This document shows, one piece after another, positions 9,162 to 17,955 of a stretch of 64,000 bases of DNA (positions are counted from its first letter, which is position 1; every line of letters starts with the position of its first letter). The translations under genes and the position numbers were made by a program. A model generated the notes under the pieces. That model searched no databases, was not told the DNA's origin, and worked only from the letters and a program-made list of their open reading frames with translations. Origin of the DNA: CAIQJJ01 sp964606085 (GTDB lineage Bacteria; Chloroflexota; Anaerolineae; Anaerolineales; UBA4823); the NCBI GenBank assembly GCA_964606085.1, contig CAZSFD010000002.1, positions 87,040-151,039 of the forward strand. The letters run 5' to 3'.

Positions 9162-9740
9162 ATGATTGCTTCGTTAACCGGAACTATCCAGCACAAGGAT
9201 GCCGATAGTCTGATCGTTGCCGTCGGCGGTGTGGGGCTGCGCGTCTATGCCCCCGCACCCACACGCGATCAATTACAAACCGATGAGACGGTCTTCCTGC
9301 ACACGCACCTGGTGGTGCGCGAAGATTCGTTGACCCTGTTCGGATTCGAGAGCCGGGAAGCCTGCGAGATGTTCAACCTGCTGTTGGGGGTAGATGGCGT
9401 TGGGCCACGCACGGCGCTCTCGATCCTTTCGGCGCTCGACCCCGATGCCATCCGGCGGGCCGTGTTCAACGAGCAGGCCGACGTGTTCACGCGTGCGCCC
9501 GGCGTAGGCAAGCGCACCGCCCAAAAGATGCTGCTCTACCTGCAAGATAAGATCAAACCTGCCGACGGCCTGGAGAAAATGGCTGCCGTCAGCGACGTGG
9601 ATACCGAGGTTCTGGCGGCGCTGACCGCCCTGGGGTACAGCATCGTTGAGGCGCAGGCGGCTTTGCAGCGCATCCCGCGCGATACACCGCAAGAGGTAGA
9701 AACGCGGCTGCGGGTGGCGCTGCAATACTTTGGTCGGTAA
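9162..9740 (+). CDS. ruvA: Holliday junction branch migration protein RuvA
   Basis: RuvA binds the four-way junction as a tetramer and loads the RuvB motor. The 192-residue protein starts MIASLTGTIQHKD and has the OB-fold N terminus. Two helix-hairpin-helix segments follow (LLGVDGVGPRTALSIL and APGVGKRTAQKML), then a C-terminal three-helix domain (VLAALTALGYSIVEAQAAL) that contacts RuvB. GGGAGCAGCC precedes the ATG. It is separated from ruvC by 7 kb and lies on the other strand, and no ruvB is seen. Confidence 0.95.
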   Translation: MIASLTGTIQHKDADSLIVAVGGVGLRVYAPAPTRDQLQTDETVFLHTHLVVREDSLTLFGFESREACEMFNLLLGVDGVGPRTALSILSALDPDAIRRAVFNEQADVFTRAPGVGKRTAQKMLLYLQDKIKPADGLEKMAAVSDVDTEVLAALTALGYSIVEAQAALQRIPRDTPQEVETRLRVALQYFGR

Positions 9741-9806
9741 GCGGGGATAAACGAAAGGCAAATTTCAGGGGAATTGCGCTAACGTGAAAAGCCAGTCACG
9801 GCAAGC

Positions 9807-10730
9807 CTATTGATCGCTGATATTCAGTGCGTAGTTGATGTAGGTGCGCGGTTTGTTCGACTCGACGCTGAGTAGGATGTAGAAGCCCTGCCCGTCTTGC
9901 GGCACGGCGACATCGGTTGTCCAGGTCATCGTTTCGCCAGCGGGGGTGATCGGCACGGGGGCTAAATCGAGTGATTCGTAAATGCCATAGAGGATGCCAT
10001 CGGCGCCGATGACCGGCGGGGTGCCGATGTGTGTTTTAAGCGGAAACTTGGTGGGGTTGAAGTTTTGCCAGGTGAACTGCAGACCGGTTGGGCTGCGTTG
10101 TGTACCCAGCAGCGTGACCACGTTGTCGCTCAGGCCGGTGATTGGGGTTGCGGCATCCAAAATCAGCCCATCCACCGGGGCCGCGATGGGGTAGGCCAGG
10201 TCGGCCACCACATCATCGAGGTTCAGTTCGAGCTTGCCTTCAGTTTCGTTGGCTTCGGGGTCGTAGTCGTCGAGGATGCCGCCAAAGCTGACGTACTCAA
10301 TGGTGAGTTTCTGCCCGGCTGCGGGGGCCGCGCCCTGGCATTCCACGTGGATAAGCTGTGTTTCGGGCTGCTCGAACGTGCCAACGGTGTAGCCGCGCAT
10401 CTGAAAGCCGGGTGCAAGGCGATGACCGCCCGTTCCCACGAAAACCGTCTCGCAGGGGGTTGTCTTGCCGTCCGTGGTAAGGGTGGCGGGCTTGCCTTCC
10501 ACGGCGTGCATGGTGGCCCAGTCACCGGTATCGTTGCGAATGGTGATGTCCACATGCAAATCGCCCGCCTGCGATTGGCCGACGCCCGTCACGAACGCGC
10601 TCCAAACCCCGGCTTCTTTCACGCGCTCGGCTTCTTCCAGCCCTTCGGGCAGCACGATGTACACGCAGGCCGAGGAAAGCAGGGCATAGAGGACGAAGGC
10701 GAGCAGCCAAATCTTTTTATGAGTCATCAT
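9807..10730 (-). CDS. predicted lipoprotein, function unknown
   Basis: A 307-residue protein starting MMTHKKIWLLAFVLYALLSSAC, a type II signal peptide with the lipobox cysteine at residue 22, so it should be anchored outside the membrane. The mature part is rich in beta-strand patterns (HVDITIRNDTGDWATMHAV, YILLSVESNKPRTYINYAL), resembling immunoglobulin-like DUF4352-type folds, but I do not recognise a family. I chose the start at 10730 because GGAGAAAGC lies just upstream. A longer frame to 10892 would run into the repeat element at 10795-10918. It has no clear operon partner. Confidence 0.72.
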   Translation of the reverse strand: MMTHKKIWLLAFVLYALLSSACVYIVLPEGLEEAERVKEAGVWSAFVTGVGQSQAGDLHVDITIRNDTGDWATMHAVEGKPATLTTDGKTTPCETVFVGTGGHRLAPGFQMRGYTVGTFEQPETQLIHVECQGAAPAAGQKLTIEYVSFGGILDDYDPEANETEGKLELNLDDVVADLAYPIAAPVDGLILDAATPITGLSDNVVTLLGTQRSPTGLQFTWQNFNPTKFPLKTHIGTPPVIGADGILYGIYESLDLAPVPITPAGETMTWTTDVAVPQDGQGFYILLSVESNKPRTYINYALNISDQ

Positions 10731-10794
10731 GCTTTCTCCAAAAGGGGGTTTTTCGTTTTTCTGACCACGGAACACACAAAAAGGTCGTTGTTTA

Positions 10795-10918
10795 CGACAC
10801 AGGTGCAACGCACTTTTTGGTTGATAAACGTTGCTATTTGCCAACCTAAACAGGCTAAAAAGCGCCTTGACCGGCAAAGAAGTGCGTTGCACCTGACTTT
10901 TCAGACAGCCTCTTAGGG
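10795..10918 (-). repeat. palindromic repeat element, copy 1 (MITE- or IS-end-like)
   Basis: A 124-bp element with an AGGTGCAACGCACTT arm at the left and its inverse complement at the right, then a 21-bp tail that reads CTAAGAGGCTGTCTGAAAAG on the minus strand. The first 19 bp (CGACACAGGTGCAACGCAC) and the last 37 bp are identical to the copy at 38673-38800, while the interior differs. The tail resembles insertion-sequence ends. The TAA stop of the permease gene at 10913 lies inside the element. Confidence 0.8.
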
Positions 10919-12517
10919 CGTGAGGGCGATTTCGGGCAACAAAGGCCGGATTTCAGCCAGGGCAAAGGCATAGCCGGGCGGCATGGCGGTGGTGCCATCC
11001 ACGCCGGTGGCAGCTTTTTGCTGGCCTGCGTAGGCGATGTCAATGTAATGGGCATAGCACTGGCGGCAGGGGGTGAGATAGGTGCTGAAGATTTCGGGCG
11101 TAAACCACTGATGATCCACACTGATGGCAACCAGCAGTTTTTCCACTTCTTCAGGCGTCACCTGCTTCTCGACCGTGGTTGTGCCACTTGTGCCGGTGAC
11201 GCGGCCATCGGGGTAGATGGCGTAGAGTTGATCCACGCAATCGGGGCCGGCGGTGCGGTGGTAGACGATGACGGCGCCTTCTTCAACCAGCCGGGAGGCC
11301 TCGGCCTCGCGGAAGGGCGCAACCTGGCACTGCGTATCTGCGGGCGTGGCCGCGCTGGAGGCCGAACCCATGCGAGAAACGGAAACAATGCCGATGGCCG
11401 CCACCACGATCACAGCCCCCACCCCAACCGTCATCCATTGACGCTTGCGGCGGGCGGCCAGCACCGCCGGCGAAGCCTGCGCTGCACCAGCACGCCCGGT
11501 TTTGCGGTTTGCCAGAAGCGTTTGCACGCCGATAAAGGTCAGCGTCAGCACACCGATGACGATCTTCGTCCACCACGAACTGAGCGAACCGATGAACTGG
11601 ATAAGAACCTGCGTGACGGCCAGCACCATCACGCCGAACAGCGTGCCGAACACGTAACCGTAACCGCCGGTCAGCATCGTGCCGCCCATCACCACCGAGG
11701 CGATCACATCCAACTCGAAGCCCTGGGCATACAACCCATGCCCCGATTCAACGAACAAACAAAACGACAACCCCGCCAGCGCCGAACACAACCCATTGAA
11801 GGTGTACACCAGCAGTTTGGTCTGGTCTACCGCCAGGCCCATCAGACGGGCCGATTGCTCGTTGCGGCCTTCGTTGCCGCCTATGGCATAAACGGTGCGG
11901 CCAAAGCGGGTGAATTGGGTGATGTAGATGGTCACGCCCAGCAGCAAAAACGCCACGACCACTGGAATAGAGATGTAAGGGGCTGGCGTTCCCTGCAAAT
12001 CGGCCAATTCCTTCAGGCCAGGGATGAGCAGCTTGGTCTTGCCGATAATTTGAAAGACGCGGTCGTCAATCTGCACGGCATCGTCACTGATAAAGAAGCA
12101 CATGCCGCGGGCAAACCACATGCCCGCCAGGGTGGCGATGAACGGCTGCACCTTCAGTTTTACGATGAACGTACCCATCACCGCCCCCAGGCTCATGCCC
12201 ATCAGCAGCATCAGCAAGATCACCAGCCACGGGTTCATGCCCTCGCGCAGCAACACCGCCGAGGCCACCGTCGTCAACGCCACCACGCCGCTGACGGATA
12301 GATCAATGCCGCCGGTCAGGATCACCAGCGTCATGCCGATGCCGCTGATCAGCAAATGGGCGCTGTTGCGAAACAGGTTGAAGAATACCTGCGGGTTGCG
12401 CATGCCCACGAAAAAGTAAGCCCCCAGGCCATAGGCCGCCAATGCCAAAATGGCCGTAGACATGACCGGGATGTACTTGCTGTTTTTGGAGAGAAATAAG
12501 ATCAGGCGCTGCTTCAT
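10913..12517 (-). CDS. sugar ABC transporter permease (YjfF-like) with extra C-terminal exposed domain
   Basis: Inner-membrane permease of the ribose/galactofuranose class. Residues 1-345 show the BPD_transp_2 pattern, with LLISGIGMTLVILTGGIDLSVSG and GGNEGRNEQSARLMG. Unusually, the protein continues to 534 residues. After a short basic linker there is one more membrane segment (about 362-385), then about 145 residues predicted outside the cell. This tail contains YAIYPDGRVTG, TPEEVEKLL and CRQCYAHYIDIAY, and resembles small DUF6438-like domains (weak recognition). The start overlaps the upstream permease stop by 4 bp (ATGA). The stop codon lies within the repeat element at 10795-10918, which might have extended or altered the C terminus. 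Confidence 0.86.
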   Translation of the reverse strand: MKQRLILFLSKNSKYIPVMSTAILALAAYGLGAYFFVGMRNPQVFFNLFRNSAHLLISGIGMTLVILTGGIDLSVSGVVALTTVASAVLLREGMNPWLVILLMLLMGMSLGAVMGTFIVKLKVQPFIATLAGMWFARGMCFFISDDAVQIDDRVFQIIGKTKLLIPGLKELADLQGTPAPYISIPVVVAFLLLGVTIYITQFTRFGRTVYAIGGNEGRNEQSARLMGLAVDQTKLLVYTFNGLCSALAGLSFCLFVESGHGLYAQGFELDVIASVVMGGTMLTGGYGYVFGTLFGVMVLAVTQVLIQFIGSLSSWWTKIVIGVLTLTFIGVQTLLANRKTGRAGAAQASPAVLAARRKRQWMTVGVGAVIVVAAIGIVSVSRMGSASSAATPADTQCQVAPFREAEASRLVEEGAVIVYHRTAGPDCVDQLYAIYPDGRVTGTSGTTTVEKQVTPEEVEKLLVAISVDHQWFTPEIFSTYLTPCRQCYAHYIDIAYAGQQKAATGVDGTTAMPPGYAFALAEIRPLLPEIALTP

Positions 12518-13617
12518 GGCTGCACCTCCTTCGGCGCAACCTGTTGCTGCGAGCCGCCGCCCAGTCTGCGTACCAGGCCGCGCACCTGCTCAGAATACAG
12601 CAGGATGACCAGGATGACGACGATGGCCTTAATCGCCTGCAAGGCAAACGCCGGAACGCCAAAGGCATACATGGATTGCGTAATCGCCTGCATCACCAGC
12701 GCGCCGATCATGCTCGCCAGCAGCGAGAAGCGCCCGCCGCTCATCGAAGTGCCGCCGATCACCACCGCCAGGATGGCATCAAGTTCAGTACTCAGGCCGA
12801 TATTGTTGGCATCGGAGGTTTTGATGTTGGAACTGGCTACCAGCCCGGCGATGCCGGCGCAGAAACCGCAGAAGGTGTAAACCATCAGCTTGATCTTCTT
12901 CTCGTCAATGCCGCTGAAGAAGCTGGAGCGAAAGTTGATGCCCACCGATTCGATGAACAGGCCAATGGCGGTCTTGCGCGTCAGCAGCCAGGTGAGGGCG
13001 AAGACAAAAGCGACGATGTAGAGGGAGAACGGCAGCACCACCCAGCCCTGTCCGATGAAGGCATACGGGCGATAGGTGATCTGCACGCGCAAGCCGTTGG
13101 TGATCAGTTGGGCGATGCCGCGGCCAGAGATCATCAGGATCAGCGTGGCTACCATTGGCTGGATGCGCATGTACGCCACCAGCACTCCGTTCCACAGGCC
13201 GCACACAATCGCCACCAGCAGCGCCGCCACAATCACCACCCACAAAGGCTGGAAGGTGTAGTTGGGGTCGGTGACGAAGAAGACCTCGTTTTTGAGCGCC
13301 GAGGGGTTCATCAGAATCCCAGCCATCGAGGCTGCAATGGCCATCGTGGCGCCTACCGAAAGGTCCACGCCGCCGGTGGCAATCACCAGCGTCATGCCGA
13401 TGGCCAGCAACATCACGGTCGAACCGTTGCGGAAGATGTCGATCAGGCTGCCGTGCAGGTTGCCGTCGCGGTTTTCGATGGTGAAGAAGCCGGGGATGAA
13501 GATCAAATCGAAGAGCAGGATCAGCGAGAAGGCCACCAGCGGGAAAAAGAGCCGGCTCTCGGTGATGGCACGTAACACGTTGCGCCAATTGAAAGATGTC
13601 TGGGTGAGCTTTTTCAT
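12514..13617 (-). CDS. sugar ABC transporter permease (YtfT-like)
   Basis: A 367-residue multi-pass membrane protein forming half of the transport channel with the YjfF-like partner. It has the family pattern VMLLAIGMTLVIATGGVDLSVGATMAI split across two helices, and SVGINFRSSFFSGID near the ATPase-coupling loop. It overlaps the ATPase gene upstream by 4 bp and the next permease downstream by 4 bp. All three should therefore be translated as a coupled unit. By similarity to YtfT, pentose or furanose sugars are likely substrates. Confidence 0.92.
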   Translation of the reverse strand: MKKLTQTSFNWRNVLRAITESRLFFPLVAFSLILLFDLIFIPGFFTIENRDGNLHGSLIDIFRNGSTVMLLAIGMTLVIATGGVDLSVGATMAIAASMAGILMNPSALKNEVFFVTDPNYTFQPLWVVIVAALLVAIVCGLWNGVLVAYMRIQPMVATLILMISGRGIAQLITNGLRVQITYRPYAFIGQGWVVLPFSLYIVAFVFALTWLLTRKTAIGLFIESVGINFRSSFFSGIDEKKIKLMVYTFCGFCAGIAGLVASSNIKTSDANNIGLSTELDAILAVVIGGTSMSGGRFSLLASMIGALVMQAITQSMYAFGVPAFALQAIKAIVVILVILLYSEQVRGLVRRLGGGSQQQVAPKEVQP

Positions 13618-15137
13618 GCTTCGCTCCCTGCCATGGCGTGGATGATGGTGTTTTCATCCACTTCGCCAGAAAATTCGGCCACCTTTTGGCGGTCGTGCAG
13701 CACCACCACGCGGTGGCTGGTGCGCAGCACTTCTTCCAGTTCAGACGAGATGAACATGCAGGCTTTACCTTCTTCGGCCAGCGAAAGCACCAGTTTTTGG
13801 ATTTCCGCCTTCGTGCCGACATCAATGCCACGCGTGGGTTCGTCGAGGATCAATACCTGGGGGTTGGTAGCCAGCCAGCGGGCCAAGATAACCTTTTGCT
13901 GGTTGCCGCCGCTCAGGTTTTTGACGCTTTGATCTGCCGAGGGGGTGGCAATGCTCAGCAGTTGGATGTATTTGTCGGCCAGGGCGTATTGTTCGGCGAG
14001 GGAGAGATATTTGAGCCAGCCCTGGTTAGCCTGGATTGCCAGGATAATATTTTCGCGCACGGTCAGGTCGTCCACGATCCCGGCGGCTTTGCGGTCTTCG
14101 GGGCAGAGCGCCAGGCCGTGTTTGAGCGACTGGAACGGCGAATGCTCGGCGATTTCGCGGCCGTTGACGGTCAGTGAGCCAGAATCGGCCCTTTCGGAGC
14201 CGAAGAGAATGCTGGCGGTTTCGGTGCGCCCCGAACCGAGCAGCCCCGCCAGGCCCACCACTTCACCGGCGTGTAAGTCCAGGTCGAAGGGCTGGATTGC
14301 CCCAGTGAGGCCAAATTGCCGGGCCTGCAAGATGGCATCTGCTTTGATGTGCTTGCCGCTTTCCAGTTTGATGCTGTTCATTTCGTCCAGTTCGGCCAAG
14401 CTGCGCCCGATCATTTTGGAGATCAGCGCCACGCGCGTGATCGAGGCGGTTTCATAAGTCCCCACCAGCTTGCCGTTGCGCAAGACGGTGATGCGGTCGG
14501 AGACTTCGTAAATTTGGCCGATGAAATGGGTGATGAAAATAATGCCCACGCCATCACCTTTGAGTTTGCGCATCACCTTGAAAAGCTGCTGGGTTTCCTG
14601 CACATCCAGGCTGGAGGTGGGTTCGTCGAGGATCAGGATTTTGGCCGAGGTGATGTACAGCGCCCGGGCGATGGCCACCATCTGCTGGATGGCCACGGTG
14701 TACGAGCCGAGCGGCTTGGTCACGTCAATATCCAGGCTCAGCAGGCGTTGCAGCGTGTCGGCGGCCAGGGCGTTCATCTTGGCCCAATCAATGCGCCCCC
14801 ATCGGCGCGGCTCGTGGCCGATGAGAATGTTCTCGGCCACGGTCAGGTTGGGGCATAAGTTCACTTCCTGGTAGACGGTGCTGATGCCGAGGGTTTGGGC
14901 GTGTTGGGGCGAGCGGGCCTGGATTTCTTTGCCATCGAGGGTGATTTTGCCTGCGTCGGACTGATCCACCCCGGTCAGCACTTTCATCAGGGTAGATTTA
15001 CCGGCCCCGTTTTCCCCCACCAGACACAAAATCTCGCCCTTACGCAGCGTCAGGTTGACGTCATCCAGCGCCTGCACGCCCGGAAAGGCTTTACAGATGC
15101 CCTCCATGACGAGGATGTTTTGATCGGTTTCAGACAT
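13614..15137 (-). CDS. sugar ABC transporter ATP-binding protein (YtfR/RbsA-like)
   Basis: A 507-residue protein with two ATPase cassettes, as in RbsA, MglA and YtfR. The first has Walker A GENGAGKSTLMK, signature SYTVAIQQMVAIARAL and Walker B LILDEPTSSLD. The second has the relaxed Walker A GLLGSGRTE, signature NLSGGNQQKVILARWL and LILDEPTRGIDVGTK. Asymmetric sites like these are normal for this family. The first signature is YTVAIQQM, also a usual deviation. It powers the two permeases encoded downstream and is separated from the binding-protein gene by a palindrome-rich 132-bp gap. Confidence 0.95.
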   Translation of the reverse strand: MSETDQNILVMEGICKAFPGVQALDDVNLTLRKGEILCLVGENGAGKSTLMKVLTGVDQSDAGKITLDGKEIQARSPQHAQTLGISTVYQEVNLCPNLTVAENILIGHEPRRWGRIDWAKMNALAADTLQRLLSLDIDVTKPLGSYTVAIQQMVAIARALYITSAKILILDEPTSSLDVQETQQLFKVMRKLKGDGVGIIFITHFIGQIYEVSDRITVLRNGKLVGTYETASITRVALISKMIGRSLAELDEMNSIKLESGKHIKADAILQARQFGLTGAIQPFDLDLHAGEVVGLAGLLGSGRTETASILFGSERADSGSLTVNGREIAEHSPFQSLKHGLALCPEDRKAAGIVDDLTVRENIILAIQANQGWLKYLSLAEQYALADKYIQLLSIATPSADQSVKNLSGGNQQKVILARWLATNPQVLILDEPTRGIDVGTKAEIQKLVLSLAEEGKACMFISSELEEVLRTSHRVVVLHDRQKVAEFSGEVDENTIIHAMAGSEA

Positions 15138-15171
15138 GCTTCCTGCCTATTTTCGAACGAACCAATCGCCA

Positions 15172-15259
15172 AAACACGGATTACACGGATTTCTACGGAT
15201 GACACGGACTTTACCATTCAAATCCGTGAAACTCCGTGCCATCCGTGTAATCCGTGTTT
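15172..15259. repeat. inverted repeat between binding-protein and ATPase genes
   Basis: AAACACGGATTACACGGAT at 15172-15190 is perfectly inverted at 15241-15259, with further ACGGAT-type units between. It can fold as a long hairpin in the transcript just after the binding-protein stop. In sugar ABC operons such hairpins often keep binding-protein mRNA more abundant than the membrane-component mRNA. It may also simply be an interspersed repeat. Confidence 0.75.
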
Positions 15260-15269
15260 GAAAAAAATT

Positions 15270-16259
15270 CTAGTACTTGCGGCCAGCAGCGATGTCTTTG
15301 AGCTGCGGGTCGGTCATAAAGAAGACGCTTTCCTGCGAAGGAATCCACTTGGGCAGGGTTTCGCCGTTGAGGGCAGCCAGGGCGGCTTCGTAGACCTGCG
15401 GGGCCAGCAGCGGGTTGCATTCCACGGTCACGTTCAGCGTGCCATCGAGCATGGCCTGGAAAGCGCCGGCGGTGGCATCAACGGAGATGATCTTGACATC
15501 CACGGCGGGGACGAGGCCGGCTTCTTTGAGGGCTTCGATAGCGCCAAAGGCCATTTCGTCATTCTGACCGAAGATGCCCTGAACGTCTTTGGTTTCCTTG
15601 AGCCAGGCTTCAGTCACCTGCTTGCCTTCGACGACGCTCCAGTTGGCGGTCTGGCTCTTGATGACGGTGATGCCGCACTTCTCAGCGGTTTCGCGGAAGC
15701 CCTTGCCACGGTCAATGGCCGGGGCAGACCCCACGTTGCCGACGAGTTCCCACACATTCTTGCTGGCGCTGCCTTCGAGCATTTTGCACATTTCGGTGCC
15801 AGCTTTGCGGCCTTCTTCGACGAAGTCGGCGCCGATGAAGGTGACATAGTAATCTTCGAAGCCGTCAATGCGGCGGTCCGAAAGAATAACCGGCTTGCCA
15901 GCGGCTTTGGCATCCTTGAGAACCTGCTCCCAACCGGTCGTTTCCAGGGGGGACATGACGATGACGTTGACTTCGGGGTCTTGAATGAACTGTTGGAAAC
16001 CGGCCACCTGCTTGGCCAGGTCGTTTTGCGAATCGTAGAACTTCAGGTTGATGCCCAGTTGCGTGGCAGTTTCTTTGAAAGAGGCGCTGTTGGCAGCACG
16101 CCAGCCGCCTTCAGAACCGGTCTGCAAAAAGCCGACGGTCATGTCTTTGTAGGTGTAGACCTTTTTGGTGGGGGTGGCCGCCGGTTGAGCGGTGCAGCCG
16201 ATCAACGTCACCAGGATAACGATCATGGCCAGGACGGCCCAAAAATTGAATTTACGCAT
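15270..16259 (-). CDS. sugar ABC transporter substrate-binding lipoprotein (YtfQ-like)
   Basis: A 329-residue extracytoplasmic binding protein, with signal sequence MRKFNFWAVLAMIVILVTLIGC and lipobox cysteine 22. The mature part closely follows YtfQ, the galactofuranose-binding protein: GFLQTGSEGGWRAANSASF, VIVMSPLETTGWEQVL, ILSDRRID, FGQNDEMAFGAIEAL and VECNPLLAPQVYEAA. GAGGAGAAATATC precedes the ATG at 16259, so a longer upstream frame is not needed. It is the first gene of the transporter operon, and a terminator just upstream separates it from the second binding-protein gene. Furanose specificity is inferred from the family. Confidence 0.94.
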   Translation of the reverse strand: MRKFNFWAVLAMIVILVTLIGCTAQPAATPTKKVYTYKDMTVGFLQTGSEGGWRAANSASFKETATQLGINLKFYDSQNDLAKQVAGFQQFIQDPEVNVIVMSPLETTGWEQVLKDAKAAGKPVILSDRRIDGFEDYYVTFIGADFVEEGRKAGTEMCKMLEGSASKNVWELVGNVGSAPAIDRGKGFRETAEKCGITVIKSQTANWSVVEGKQVTEAWLKETKDVQGIFGQNDEMAFGAIEALKEAGLVPAVDVKIISVDATAGAFQAMLDGTLNVTVECNPLLAPQVYEAALAALNGETLPKWIPSQESVFFMTDPQLKDIAAGRKY

Positions 16260-16429
16260 GATATTTCTCCTCGTTTGCACAAATTGGGTGAGATGGGTGT
16301 AGGCGGCGGCGCATTTCCCGGGTCGAACGCGCCAACCACCGTTGATGCTTCTACGATACGATTTTTTTCGAGCAGAGTCGATTCTTTTTCTTTGGCGAAT
16401 TGTGAAGATTTTTATGCGGTTTTGGCAAG

Positions 16430-16463
16430 AAAAAACTGCCACGCGTTGAGCGGGCAGTTTTTT
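16430..16463 (-). terminator. rho-independent terminator after the second binding-protein gene
   Basis: On the minus strand, AACTGCC and GGCAGTT form a stem around a 12-nt loop, followed by TTTTTTCTTG. It lies 33 bp past the stop of the gene at 16496. It isolates the kinase/regulator/VOC/binding-protein unit from the transporter operon. Confidence 0.75.
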
Positions 16464-16495
16464 GGGGTAAAGGTTAAGTTTTTTGGGAGGGCAGG

Positions 16496-17485
16496 TTAGT
16501 ATTTCCGCGTTGGCAAAATCTCCTCGGCGTCTTCGGGCAGGAAAATGCCCTCGATGGATGGCACCCACTTCGGCACGGCCTCGCCGTTGACCACTTTCAG
16601 GGCCAGTTCGAAAAACTGCGGGCCGAGCAGCGGGTTGCATTCGATGGTGGCGTTGAGCGTGCCGTCAATCATCGCCTCGAATGCGCCGCGGGCGGCATCT
16701 ATCGAGACGATCTTGATGTCCACCCCGGGCCGCAGGCCATACTCCTGGATGGCCTGGATCGCCCCCAGGGCCATGTCGTCGTTGTGGCTGTAGACGGCGG
16801 TGATCGTGCTGCCGTGCTGCTCAAGGAAAGCGGCCATCACTTCTTTGCCGCGGGCGCGGGTGAAATCTCCTGAGGCTGATGCGATGATTTTCATGCCGGG
16901 GTATTGCGGCAAAATTTCGCGGAAACCGGCGGCGCGGTCGTTGGCCGGGGCAGAGTTGATCGTGCCCACCAGTTCGACGATGTTGGCCTTGCCATCTACA
17001 ATGCGGGCCAGGGTGCGGGCGGCGTTGCGGCCTTCTTCGAGAAAATCGGAGCCAAGGTAGCTCACATAGAGAAAATTAGGCACATCTGCCCGGCGGTCAA
17101 CCAAAATGATGGGGATGCCGGCATCTTTGGCTTCCTGAAAAATGTCGTCCCATCCGGTTTCCACCACCGGCGAGATGCCGATCACATCCACTTTTTGCAC
17201 AATGAACGTGCGCAGCGCAGTGATCTGATTTTCCTGTTTTTGCTGCGCGTCCATAAATATCAGTTCCACGCCCAGGTTTTCGGCGGTCTCTTTGATCGAT
17301 TGCGTGTTGGCGCTGCGCCATTCGCTTTCCGCGCCAATCTGGGCGTAACCGATGATCAGGTCTTGGTAGGTTTTCTTGGCTTGATCTGGCAGGCTTGGGG
17401 CGGTGGTCTGTGGAAGGCTGCACGCAGCCAGAACCAAGAGCAGCATGACAACCAGGCTGGCAAGGCAAACAGGTTTCAATTTCAT
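16496..17485 (-). CDS. second YtfQ-like substrate-binding lipoprotein (possible sensor partner)
   Basis: A 329-residue paralogue of the YtfQ-like protein encoded next to it, with the lipoprotein signal MKLKPVCLASLVVMLLLVLAAC. It keeps the sugar-binding landmarks: GYAQIGAESEWRSANT, ILVDRRAD, YSHNDDMALGAIQAI and IECNPLLGPQFFELAL. The transporter genes lie beyond a terminator, so this copy is expressed with the upstream regulator, kinase and VOC genes. That arrangement suggests it presents sugar to the membrane kinase, as XylFII does with LytS in Clostridium, though it could also be a second uptake protein. GAGGAAAG lies inside the VOC gene's end just before its ATG. Confidence 0.92.
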   Translation of the reverse strand: MKLKPVCLASLVVMLLLVLAACSLPQTTAPSLPDQAKKTYQDLIIGYAQIGAESEWRSANTQSIKETAENLGVELIFMDAQQKQENQITALRTFIVQKVDVIGISPVVETGWDDIFQEAKDAGIPIILVDRRADVPNFLYVSYLGSDFLEEGRNAARTLARIVDGKANIVELVGTINSAPANDRAAGFREILPQYPGMKIIASASGDFTRARGKEVMAAFLEQHGSTITAVYSHNDDMALGAIQAIQEYGLRPGVDIKIVSIDAARGAFEAMIDGTLNATIECNPLLGPQFFELALKVVNGEAVPKWVPSIEGIFLPEDAEEILPTRKY

Positions 17486-17914
17486 TCAACTTTCCTCGCT
17501 CCATTGGCTGCCTTCAGGGGCATCGGTTTTACTTTCAAAGTCAAGGCGGTAACCATCAGGATCGCTCAGCGACGTGACCCACATGCCGTTGCCCACCATC
17601 GGCAGCGAGGCCGGCACACCGCGCCCCACAAACTCGCGGTAGAGTGCCAGCGCATCCTCACATTGGAAACAAATCGTTACCCCTTCGCCCAATTTCCCTG
17701 GCGGAACGTGAGCATGGGGGCCTTCTTTCCAAAACTCCTGCAACATGATCGCCGCGCCATCCCGTTCCAGCCAGCACCAGCGCAACTTGCCATCATCTAC
17801 CCATTGTTTGGTCATGGCGAAGCCGAGTCCATCTACATAAAACTGCAACGATTTTTCCATCTCGTTGACGCCAAAAAATGGTACAGCTTGTTGGATATTG
17901 GCTTTTTCTTTCAT
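17486..17914 (-). CDS. VOC family (glyoxalase/bleomycin-resistance-like) protein
   Basis: A 142-residue vicinal-oxygen-chelate fold protein. It has the two beta-alpha-beta-beta-beta modules, with PFFGVNEMEKSLQFYVDGLGF at the start, LRWCWLERDGAAIMLQEF, and WVTSLSDPDGYRLDFES at the end. The C-terminal glutamate fits a metal ligand position. Related proteins act as lyases, dioxygenases or drug-binding resistance proteins, and the reaction here is unknown. I chose the ATG at 17914. The stop directly abuts the ATG of the binding-protein gene, so the two are probably coupled. Confidence 0.85.
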   Translation of the reverse strand: MKEKANIQQAVPFFGVNEMEKSLQFYVDGLGFAMTKQWVDDGKLRWCWLERDGAAIMLQEFWKEGPHAHVPPGKLGEGVTICFQCEDALALYREFVGRGVPASLPMVGNGMWVTSLSDPDGYRLDFESKTDAPEGSQWSEES

Positions 17915-17929
17915 GGTTTGCTCACTGCA

Positions 17930-17955
17930 GTAGGGCAAAATTAATTTTGCCCTAC
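17930..17955. repeat. 26-bp palindrome, family A, supplying the kinase stop codon
   Basis: A perfect palindrome whose left half is GTAGGGCAAAATT. Read on the minus strand, it encodes the last residues (V-G-Q-N) and the TAA stop of the sensor kinase. Related 26-bp copies lie at 45463-45488, 54527-54552 and 57701-57726. Confidence 0.85.

Noticed and set aside
10731..10892. An extra 54 residues at the start of the lipoprotein gene
   Set aside because: The extension runs into the repeat element and would place the lipoprotein signal in the middle of the protein. A good ribosome-binding site supports the start at 10730.
11018..12301. A 427-codon open frame on the plus strand
   Set aside because: It is antisense to the YjfF-like permease, His/Gln/Arg-rich and without any motif. 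It is a by-product of high GC on the opposite strand.
16260..16640. An extra 127 residues at the start of the YtfQ-like protein
   Set aside because: The extension crosses the terminator and overlaps the second binding-protein gene out of frame. The lipoprotein signal and GAGGAGA site support 16259.
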